The position numbers were made by a program, and so were the translations under genes. Source: Loxodes magnus (lineage: Eukaryota; Ciliophora; Karyorelictea; Loxodida; Loxodidae). Taken from it: 64,000 nt of DNA. The notes below the pieces were generated by a model that worked only from the letters and a program-made list of their open reading frames with translations, was not told the origin of the DNA and made no database searches. Each line of letters starts with the position of its first letter. Position 1 is the stretch's first letter. The stretch lies in the NCBI GenBank assembly GCA_946699065.1, contig CAMPDV010002050.1, positions 18,533 to 82,532 on the forward strand, read 5' to 3'. Positions 48,185 through 58,758 of this stretch are shown piece after piece.

Positions 48185-48517
48185 GATTGTAATTAAATAA
48201 AAGTACTTAATCTTTTGATATTTCTGATTAAACTTTTAATTTTGCAAGAATAAGTTACCAAAGCTTAAGTAAGTTTTAATACAGATTTGATTAATTTTTA
48301 TTCAAACTAAAATGAAGAAGATGTATTGTAAAATACGGCAAATAAAAAATAAGATTAGATCATCATAAAGATTAAGAATCAAAATTTATATTTTGCATCA
48401 AAAAATTTCTAACTATTAAGCCAGGTTGATCAGCTTTAAGATGTAAGTAATAAAGAAGCTAGTTAAGAGAATGATTTGAACTTGATTGAAAAAAAAAAAA
48501 TTTATGATGATTCTTGA
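44653..48517 (+). CDS. Receptor with two Venus-flytrap domains, copy 1
   Basis: ATG at 44653 opens a signal peptide (MKLYALFIWLINSFSLE). Two periplasmic-binding-protein type-1 (ANF-receptor) domains follow, at about residues 20-330 and 335-715. The second shows CSSAASSAGLG, EYPWYVRTTMSDAF and ILGSEWLLMN, the usual landmarks. After a Cys/Trp-rich linker (NFCPTCEIVW, ~716) come about nine membrane helices (766-1094), with a perfect EF-hand loop DSNRDGKLSFKE (927-938) between helices 4 and 5. A 16-nt intron (48269-48284) leads to a polar tail ending in TGA (48515-48517); 1,282 residues. By hand about 16 Trp codons are TGA and 12 TGG. It probably senses small ligands at the surface. G-protein coupling is unproven. 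Confidence 0.88.
48269..48284 (+). other. 16-nt intron in receptor copy 1
   Basis: GTAAGTTTTAATACAG. Removing it joins frames that both look coding and matches the position and length of the intron in copy 2 (58903-58918). Without it the frame would end at a TGA at 48313-48315. Confidence 0.75.
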
Positions 48518-50700
48518 AAATACTCAACTAAAGCATTTAAATTTTTAGTTTTACTAAGAAATAATTAATTATAACTCCTTTAAATAAAGAATTAATAGAA
48601 AAAATGAAATAAGTATTTATTTTACACTATATTTAAATGGTTATCTCTAAATACATTGTGTATTTATCTTTAGTATTTTCATATTAAATAAAAGGAAAAT
48701 ATAAAAATGATAAAGTGTTAAATAATAAATTTAATTATTTCTTTAATTATTTAAATTTTTATCATTATATTATATATGGGAAAGCATCAACTGCTAGTAT
48801 AAAACCATATATGGGTTTATGAAATTTGCTATTATTTCTTGATATCATGTAATAGATTAATAAAGTGTTTTTAACCTTTAAATTTCGAAGGTATATTTAA
48901 TCTTCGACTTTCATGATATCAATTAATTTTTAATTTTATTATTATTTCTTAAATGCTTAATAATTGCCTAGATCTTTTAATATATCTAAAAATAACAAGA
49001 TAGAAATCTACAACTATTTCTTTTCAAATAGAAAAAGGACAGAAGATTCAAAGATTAGAGTGATTTAATTAGATAAGTTTTAATATTAGATCTATTAAAT
49101 AAAAATAATAAACTTACTATATTCCTATTAATTACTGTTTAATGAGCAGTCCTTCTTTAATACTCTTTTTATTAGTTAAAATATCAAAATCACAATCATT
49201 TAAACACTTTTTCTTCATTAATAGGGTTATATTTTCCTATATATTCTTACTTGTTTTATTGGAGTAATAACTAAAGCTATTTTTAGGTTACTTAAATTTT
49301 CAATGTAATTTATTAATATAGTGAGAATTCATAATTTAAAAGATATTATGTCGGCTAGAGATAAAAGTCAAGCAACGTAAGCAAGGAAATTAATTACTAT
49401 AATATGCATATGCTAGATATCTTTTTCATAATGAAATTAAGAAACAAATTTATATCATTATACACTGTAAATCTGCTTTATTTCTAAAATTTCATAATTT
49501 TTCTAAACTTTAGTCAACTACGTAAAAGCAAAATGAAAGAGTGCTTTAAAAAATTAGGTAATAATAGTCATAATAAAGCTATTTAAAAATAATTAAGCAT
49601 AGAATTTATATAAAGAAATATCAATTTATTGATTATAATTTGATACTTTTAATTCAACTAAAAGCTATTAATTCTCTAAAAATTCCTAATAAGCTTACAA
49701 GAGTATTTTGAATATGCTAAGAATGATGAGTTCTAATTTTTAATAGAACTAAATATTTAAATAAGTATATTTTCTTCTCATTCTAATTAGTTTTTGCAAA
49801 TATGTCTATATAATCATTAAATATATATCCTTAAATAAAAGCGAAAGAGATAATTATTCTTAGTTAAGAGAATATATTAACTTTTGATCTCAAAGTGCAA
49901 AGTTTTTAATCCTGCTAGTTTAGTTTTATTTAGCCTTAAAATAAATATTGTTAGTTTCAAATTTATAAATAAAGTTAGAGGTATATACAATACCTTAATA
50001 TAAGCTTTAAAAAGATGTAAAAATAATATTAAATTTAGAAAAATAAATTAAATTTATTAAATCTTCGCTTTTATAATTTTTTCAATTTAAGTCAATTAAT
50101 TATAAAGAATCATTTAAAATAATTAGCTATTTTAAATTAATTAGTTAATAATGCATTTATAAAATTGTTAATAACTCAATGTCATTTAACTATGATTTAT
50201 CCTACTTGTATTATAATAGTTAGCTTTTAATATAAACCTTATTAATTGTTTTTCTTTTTTCTCAGACCTATTAGTTTATTAATTTGCTTATTATGATTAT
50301 TTACATTCTAAATAATAAAAAGCTTCATTCTATTAATTTTTACTACCTAAAAAATAAAAAGAGTAGCTAATATTTATTTAGCATCATTAAGCTTTAATTA
50401 TATGTTCTCTTATGTTTTTTATTTTGAATAACTTTAAAATTATAATAAGCAATTTAATATATTTCAAATATAATAACCATTTAGTCCGCTAAAGTACACT
50501 ATAAGTAATTTATAGCAAGTATAATATTTTATAATCATATCTAGGTTATTAAAGCCTTGGCTTACTTTTACATTATTTTATAGAAAGGCTATTCTTTTAA
50601 AAAGTGAATTAAGCATAGAATTAATACACTTTGGATATTTCATTTATAAACTAAAAGGTATAATTTTAAATAATTTATTTAGAAAGCTTTATGGAATAGC
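48518..50700. other. AT-rich stretch, no confident gene
   Basis: Balanced A/T with frequent AGCT and CTTA words. No frame stands out. 3' flank of receptor copy 1. Confidence 0.4.
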
Positions 50701-52310
50701 ATGACTAAGAAACTTAGATTTATACATACTAAAATACATTGCTAATAAATATGATTCAGATAAGTAGAACTTACAGTAGAAGACAAATAAGTAATAAGTA
50801 ACCCATAATGTAAAGCTTATAAAAAAGAAATTAATTATTAAGCAAATATTTCATTTGCTTGGCAACTTGAAATTTTTTTAATTAGCATTAGATATGAAAA
50901 ATACTTAGAATCATCTTCAAATTTAAAATTGATTTTTATCATTATCTTTATAATACCACTTTTCAATGCTTAAGATATTGTTTTATCTTAATAGATAAGT
51001 AACTTAACTTCTATTAAAAATAATATTTAAGAATATAGAAGTGATGAAGTGCAGGCATTCAAATCAATAGAATTTATTTTCACTGCTTCTTATTGTCGAA
51101 TAAATCTACTATTTATTAGCTCTTATTCTTAATCATCAAAACAGTACCTACAATAAGAAATTCATTCAGGCTATATAACTATGCTTATTCTTTAAAAGTC
51201 TAGAAATAAAGCAATCTCTTCTTAAAAAGACAATATATTTATTTAACTTTCACCCTCATTATTAGGTAAATTAATAAAATAAATCCTTTTGCTTTCCTTT
51301 AACTAAAATCAAAATTAGATTATATCTATTTTTGAAAATTTCTAGTAAGAGATATTTGGTTCTTTTGACAGCATTAGAAACTAAGCTATTATTTTAAATT
51401 TAGATTTAATAAATAAAATTTTCTCACTAGCCTAGTTAGCCTAATTAGCTTATTTATTTTTTAATTAAATGCTAGTCTTTTATATAAGAGTTTATCCATA
51501 TAATAGATAATAGCTTCATTTATAAAATTACAAGAACTAAGTACTTGAAAAATTAATAGTTTTCAAATAGATTATATTACTATGTAAATCCACTTCTGCT
51601 TTAACTTATTAAAGAAGCTATTCTAAGATTAGAATGCAAGTAGTATATCTTATTATATAGAAAGCAGGTCTTTTATCTTATAATATTTGTACTAAAGATA
51701 TTAATTATCAATAATTAGAACTCTACTATTATATGCTTAATTAATAAAGAGTTTATTATACATAGGCATAATAATTAAATAGCTAAAATCTAATTAGTAA
51801 GAGTAAACTTTTGCTTAATAGGTATAAACTTATAAAGATCATTTATAATTGAAACTATTTTAATTTTATCTAAAAGAAATACTAAAAGGATTTTAAGATA
51901 TAATATTTTAATAAATTTAACTTGCTTGTTGATAAAATTCCTAGTTAGTCAATTTTCTTTCTTGTCTAATATTTCAGCTTATGCCCTTTAAAATATTTTT
52001 AAGATTAAGTACCGAAAAAAGCTTAAAATGTTTTATGTAATTGTAAATTAGACTTTATTTTCCCTCAATTGGGATTTATCTCTTTGTTGTATAGATTTAT
52101 ATTTTTAAAAAATTAAGAAACATGATGCATTTATTTAAATTAAGATCTTTCAAGCCTTAAAATGAAAAGATAGATAAACCTTTTAGAAATTTATAAAAGC
52201 TTCAGATATTTAGGCGTATTAGCAATAAGCTTGTCTATTTTTTTCCTTCAATCAATCTATTTCTAAATTATTCTAAGCACTTCACACTATTTTTTTCTTT
52301 CAAGATGGTA
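50701..52310 (+). other. Long TGA-poor frame, possible gene or relic
   Basis: From 50701 one frame has only two TGA codons (read as Trp) in about 530 codons. It includes a hydrophobic leader followed by polar sequence (LIFIIIFIIPLFNAQDIVLS), and stretches such as QEYRSDEVQAFKSIEFIF and QLELYYYMLNQQRVYY. No domain is recognised and other frames also stay open, so coding status is unproven. Confidence 0.3.
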
Positions 52311-52983
52311 ATAAATATAAAAAAACCAAAAATTAAAATACTAAGTTATAATCACAAGCGCTACTTAGTTTTTAAGATTAAAACTCTCTTAAAAGCTGAT
52401 TTATTATGCAATAATTGAAAAATTAAATTTTATCTTTAAGCTATTTTATATTCTATATAGTTTTGACTTATTTATTTTATTTAAAAATTAAAAGTTACTA
52501 TATTCCAAAACTTTTATTACTTTAATCTGAGTATATTATATTTAAAAATAAAATATATGAAATAGTTTAATATAAGGAATAAAAATACTTATTTTACTAA
52601 AATCTAAGTACTTAATTAATAATTTAATTTCATTATATCTATTTTAAAATTTAAAATAGATATTTAAACTAAATAAAATACTTTAGTTAGTATATTTATT
52701 TTAAGAAAGCTATTATATTTTTATAATCCTTATTATATTACCTTACTAAACATTTTTTTTATATTATTCACTGAAATTTATTTAAGCAAACTTTTAAAGT
52801 TGTAAAGACTTTAAATAATATGGGGATATATTAAATTACTAAACGTTGAAAAATGATTTAATTAGGTTATTTTAATGTTTCAAACTAATTAAAGTATTGA
52901 ATATTATTTATCTTAATTTTCTTATATTTAGAATATTCTTATTTTATTAATAAAAAATTATTTTTATTTCAAATATTTCAAAT

Positions 52984-53800
52984 AGATACAAAAAATGGCA
53001 GAAGGTCTCAAGATGGGTTTTTTTCTAGATCCATAGAAAAAAAACAGAGACTTCTAATTCTTCTTCTAACATGTCTTCTTTAGTAACATAATCATTTTAT
53101 TAGGCTCTTTAACCCCCAAATTTAGAAAAATATAGATAATCTTAAATTGAATAAGAAATTAAACCAACTGAAACTGACTAAAGCAAGCGAGTCTTTTTAC
53201 TCCCATAGCCACGATCAAGCAACTACATGAAAAGTGGTAACTAAAAAATAATGTAGAAATAGAAAAATGATGAATAGATAATAATAGAATAACTTATGAA
53301 ATCTATCCTATAAGAAGAAGTTTAAATATTAAAGAAAGAAAACCAAAAATTATTATAGAAAAGTTAAAACAATGAAGAAAGATTAATGAAACAGGAAATC
53401 GAAGTGAAACTTTTGGGAGAAAAAAGAATTTAACATTAAACCTTAGCTGAAAATAAAATGGAACTAGAATACATAAAACCCATAGAGATAACTCCTCCCA
53501 GAAGAATCGTCAAGCTGTGCTACCTTGCAAATCAAGATTTCACACATACAAGAGATGCAAGATATATTTGGATAAACAGAGAAGAAACAGTGAAGAGATT
53601 TGGAGAGAACTGTCAAGAATTTATGTAGAAAAGGATGGAAGAATATTTAGAAGGAGGTTTTTTCAAGGGAGTGCCAGAACACCAAAAAAACTAGGAGTCC
53701 CGAACTTATTTTAAACCTCAAGGAACGAACTCTGGAGGTATGTATTAAAGGGGTTTAAAATCCCCGGAGATACGAACACTTTAATTTAGTATATTATTAA
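52984..53800 (+). mobile_element. Gag-only retroposon G10, frame-damaged
   Basis: Starts MAEGLKMGFF at 52995, has an IEITPP-type motif and a zinc knuckle in which the first Cys (LCY) and the rest (CKSRFHTYKRC, from 53523) are in different frames, a one-base lesion. The basic C-terminus has the GRIFRRRFF pattern. Flanked by AATATTTCAAAT (52972-52983 and 53801-53812). It sits 3' of the second small membrane-protein gene. Confidence 0.6.
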
Positions 53801-53829
53801 AATATTTCAAATTTAAAATATTTAATGTT

Positions 53830-54582
53830 TCTATCAAAAAAGTTGACTATATTTATTAATGTAAATATACTTTAATTATTAATATATCCAATTTTTTTTT
53901 CAAAATCTTTGCTTTTCTCTACATCATTTTTTTGATATTGATCCGCTTCAAAAACAGTTCTATTTTACTATTAGTTATCAGATGTTTCTTCTTATTAAAT
54001 TTTATACTTATCAAGCATTTTTTTAATTCATTACCTTCTTTTTCATATTTGGTTAAGAAATCCTTCGTCCATTTCCGCTAAAATATTTAAAGAAGCTAAA
54101 TTAAAAATGCAATCGCTAAAGTTTTCAGCTCAGTATTGTATTACAATAAGACTTATCTAAACTAGGATTTTTTAAAATAGTTCTAAATTAAGAAGTCTTT
54201 ATACTACTATCACTTTTTTATTTTTATTATTCTTCTTTTAAAAAGGCTAAAACTTATACCATCAATTATTTAGTTCTTAATTAGTTGATATGGAAAACCC
54301 TTAGCTAGCCAAAAAGAAAAAGGTAAACAAAACACAAAACCAATTTTAATCGTAAAAGCTTATTTCTATATCGTTTTCTTAATTTTATAATTAGCTAGAC
54401 TGTTTAGAAAATATAAGGAATAAGCATATTACTTCCTAAAGTAAAAGGTAAGCCAACTTGAAGTAAAAAACAAAACGGGTATTTTTTCTAGCAAATTACC
54501 ATCCTTCTATAATTTCTAGCTATTTAGTCAAATCGTTAAATTCTTAATTGAACTTTTACTCTTCCTAAGAATTGTTATTCAT
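53830..54582 (-). CDS. Small membrane protein, paralogue 2
   Basis: Copy of 35715-36425. ATG at 54582-54580. Identical or nearly so through residue ~187, including both hydrophobic helices and the WAENFSDCIFN...MDEGFLNQIWKRR region. Differences I saw include TGG for TGA at codon 28, TAA for CAA at codon 184, one synonymous AAT/AAC and a few replacements. After KKM the tail is unrelated (LDKYKIQQEETSDNQQQN; FEADQYQKNDVEKSKDFEK) yet still charged and open. No TGA occurs before the G10 element, so the 3' end may have been altered by that insertion. Confidence 0.6.
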
Positions 54583-54716
54583 TTTTATTACCTTTTACTG
54601 TTGTAACTAAAATTTATTTCCTTATAAAATTTTATAATGAAAAAATAAATAAATATCCTAAATTAAAATACCATTCTAATAAGTAAAATTAAATTAAAGT
54701 AGTAAAATATAATAAC
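54583..54716 (-). repeat. 5' flank shared by both small membrane-protein copies
   Basis: The duplication extends about 135 bp upstream of the ATG in both copies (to 54716 here, 36560 there), so the promoter region was copied with the gene. It contains an alternating run of short A/T blocks but no recognisable element. Confidence 0.6.
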
Positions 54717-56639
54717 TTTAAGTATATATTTGATTATAAATTAAAAAAGGTATAAAATTAAAATAATTAAGAATAATTAGAACTACTAAAATATTTATTT
54801 AAATAAACTATTTAATATAAATACTTTAATAATCTAATGTTTTTATTTTTAAATAGTCAGTTAAAAAAATTATAGAAAACTAACTAATTTATAGATAGAA
54901 AGAAAATTGAATATTCTATTACTAAAATATAAGTAAAAATAAATAATATTTTATTAATTATAAGTTTAAACTTAAAACGCCTATCATTTATTTTGTTGCT
55001 ATTATAACTAATATTATTTGCTATAAATTAATTAAATTTTAAAATTAAAGGAAATTTGCTATAAAAAGTAATGTTTATATTTATTTTAAAACATATATTA
55101 AGTATTAAATGCTAAATATTGAATTTAAGATATAATCATTAAAGAAAATTATTCTTAGATGCAAAATAAATTTCTACTAATTTATTAAATTTAATCAATT
55201 ATTTATTATCAAAAATTATAGTTTAAACTTATTCATTTATAATACTTTAAAAGCTTAAATTTTTTTAATTTTCACTAATTTTTATTATATTAGTTAAAAT
55301 ATAAAATTTATTATAAATTTTTCATTATAAATTATATCAGCAAATAATACGATATTAATTAAACTATCTTAACTTAAATTTGTAGATAAATCTTGAAAAT
55401 TAATTTAAATAAAAGGTAAACTTTAGATTTAAAAATTATCGTTGATACTAAATAAATTATTAACTCATATTTTAATTTAACTATTTTTACTTAATAAATT
55501 AATTATGACTTAAAAATTAATAATACTTCTAATAGCCAGATATTATATTATACTATATTTAAATAGTATTAAATCTTTAACTTTACGTTTGTTTTATATC
55601 AAGTATTTTTTAAAGGAGTTTAACTTTAAAATTTTGACTTTATTTATCTAACTATGAAATACTTATAGCCTGTATTAAACTTATTAGTCTATTTTGGATT
55701 ATTTTAATTAATTATAATATATTTAAAATATTTTTTTACAGATACAATTGTATTGAGTCATTAAATCTCTATGCTTTAGTTAAGAATGTTTAGAATCATT
55801 AGAGTCATTATCTCATTAAAAGGCTCTGCTCTATACTTTTTATTATATAAGCATTGGCATCTAATTAAATACTAAAACAGATAAATTTAAACTATTCCTG
55901 CTAATTTTAATATAACTTTTAGACTAAAAATTAATAGCATTCTAAATTATAAAAGCAAATAGAATATTTCACATAAGGATTATTTTAAATACATATGTAA
56001 ATCTATTTACAATACTTTTATATTAAATAAATACAATTATGACTTAATTAATAGAATTATCAATTATACTTATTATTTATATAATACCTTATTTATTTAT
56101 CTTAATTTCTCTTAATTCTTTAAATTGCTAAAATTAACTTATTGTTAACATTTTCTATATTTTAAATAAATAAAAAGTATTAAATTTATTCTATGCAATT
56201 TAAGTTATTTCAAACTATAATTATCAATTTTTGTCATGCTTTCTAAATAGATGCAATGATAGTTTATTCTTTTAATAATCTAGTATAATGAAGAAGTTAT
56301 AATTTAGAATAAAGATTTATAGGTTTTATAAAAATGCAACTAATAACTATAAAAACTTAAAATTTATATACAATAATTTAACTACAAGTATAATAGAGAC
56401 ATGCTTATATAATTTTGATCTTAAAATTATTTTGCGAAAACTATTATTTCTATAAACTTAATTTAGTTTGCTTATAATTTGTTTTCTTTAAGTAATAATT
56501 TAGGAAATGTTAATATCTAATATTAAACATGTTCAACAGCTCATTGAATCATAATTTTATTACTCAAGAAATGTTGCAATTCAATAATTTTGATTTAAGA
56601 AAATATTTTATTATTATCTATTTTTCGATGAATGTTTAA
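54717..56639. other. AT-rich stretch, no confident gene
   Basis: No supportable feature on either strand. Confidence 0.4.
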
Positions 56640-56643
56640 AAAC

Positions 56644-56722
56644 GACAACAGCAGGATTTGAACATGCATGGGAATTTCCCAACAGCTTTCGAGTCTGTCG
56701 TCACTAGGTCATAGTGTTATAT
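56644..56722 (-). tRNA. tRNA-Ser(CGA)-like, probably a pseudogene
   Basis: The minus strand has a T-arm with a perfect B box (GTTCAAATCC), a long variable arm with a perfect 5-bp stem (TGGGA...TCCCA) typical of tRNA-Ser and tRNA-Leu, and an anticodon loop CTCGAAA (anticodon CGA) on a stem with four pairs. The A box (TGACCTAGTGA) and the acceptor stem each carry two or so mismatches, apparently G-to-A or C-to-T type. Probably a decayed tRNA-Ser gene. A functional but unusual tRNA cannot be excluded. Confidence 0.6.
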
Positions 56723-58758
56723 TATTCGCTTATCCAAAATATATCTATTTGCTCTTTAGATTTTTTTTTCAAGTCTAAAAACAATTAAGACTTGCAAATT
56801 TCCTTTTTATCTATCATAGTAGTATCTTCTGCTTTATATATTTAATATATTTATTTTAAATAAAAATAATTTAAACTTTTGGTATCTACTTTTATAATTA
56901 AATACATTCATTTTTAACTACTCACTTTTGTAAGATTATAAATCAATTATTTTATAAAATACTAATGTCGAGAAAAATTGAACTGATAGAACAGATAAAG
57001 ACGAAATAAAATCCAAAAAATAGAAGGAAACAAAATTGATCTTCTAGTTCGGAGCTATGATTATATTTTTAAATCTCTATTTAAATAAAGCTATACTGTC
57101 AATTGAAATCCAATTCTTTTATAGCTTTATATATAAAATTAAAATTAACTTATTCTGAAATTATTTAAGAAATCCTTTAAATTTGAAATGGAACTAAAAA
57201 ACTTATTTTGGGAAATGTATAATAAAATAAATTAATTTGAGTTCTTAATAAACTTACTTTCATAAATAAAACTTGCTAGCCATGATTGCTGTAGTATCTT
57301 GTAAAGAATGGTTTTAATAGTTGAAGCGAAAAAATAAAAAGGAGAATTGAATTTATAATTTTAAAGTAAGCAATAAATAGATAGAGAATAGATATCTTAG
57401 TATTAAAGCATTAATAAAAGTAGCTTTAGTATGAAATTATACAATAATTAGATAGATGTAATATATCTAATCTTGCTAATAAAAAAGTTAATAATTAGTT
57501 ATTATTTAATTAGTAGAATTTATCATTGATGAGATATACTAAGATAATAAGAAATAATTAATATAAATTATAACTTCTAGCTATAATAAGAAGTTACTAA
57601 TATTTGCATTATCATAAATAATTTAATTATTAATTGTCTTTATTTCTAATCAATCTTTTAAATTTTTAGTTCCAGGAAAATAAAAAAGCTAGTATATTTA
57701 TAAATTAAATAAGAAAATCTTTTTAGGTTTAAATTTTAAGTTTCATTAAAAATGAAAATGATATTATTAAGTGAATAAGCAGAAGGAGCATGAGATAGGA
57801 TTAATCATTTTACTAGAAATATCTTCCTACTTATTTACCTTTATGATAAAAGATTTGACGAAATCCGTAGAAATGTTCAAAAATAATCAATTTTTAGTAA
57901 TTTTTAGGTCTTTTATTTTTTTATAGTTTAATACTAAACAGAGAGAACAAAACTCAAAAAATTGTAAAAGAAGAAAGGCAATCAAATAAACTCATTTTTG
58001 CTCTTTTACTAATAACTAGGGAAGTAATTAAGCAAAGGATTAACAAAAAAAGCAAAAATATTGGTATTTTTATAAATAAACTTAATAGATAATGCTTAAT
58101 TTACTAAATCTCTCTAAGTTTTATTTCTATTTAAATTAATTTTTCAATTGCAGTTCTATAGATTAAATTATTTTATTATTTGAATGTTTCTTCCTAGAGA
58201 AAATTAAAAAATCTTAAAAATGTTTTAAATTGTAAAGATAAAAATAAGCTAAGCATTACTTAAGAATTTAAAAATACTTTAATAGTTTAAGAAAGAATTC
58301 TCTTTAGCCTATTTATTTAATTTATTATTTTTCTTTTTAAAATCTAATAAAATTGCTTTCAATTATTATTAGACTTTGATTAAAAAATTTATAAGCTAAA
58401 AGATAAAAAATAATTGAAGATAATCCTATTTAATAAATCATTAAAAGCTTGTACAATTACTTGAATTTTAATTTCTTAATAAAAGCTAATTAAGGGATTT
58501 ATAAAGTTATACTTAAAAGGTAATTCGTAATAAATACTTAGAATGATGTAGCCAGAAAACATAGTTGCTAATAATTTTTAATGCATATGATTTTAGTTTA
58601 AAATAATAAAACTGTTAGATTATATGATTTTTAACTTTATTACCTTTTCTTTTAATGTTAGTAAAGTTTTCTCATAAATTTTCTTTACTTGCATTTTTTA
58701 AAGTTAGTTTTGATTGCTTTATTTCCTAACTTTTTTTAAACTAGTATTTAAGGGTTGT
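56723..58758. other. AT-rich stretch, no confident gene
   Basis: Contains the 3' flank of receptor copy 2. No other supportable feature. Confidence 0.4.

Noticed and set aside
50701-52310. Firm gene call for the long TGA-poor frame
   Set aside because: With all stop codons readable as sense, long open frames arise by chance in A/T-rich DNA. No homologue, domain or paralogue supports it, so it is listed only as a possible feature.
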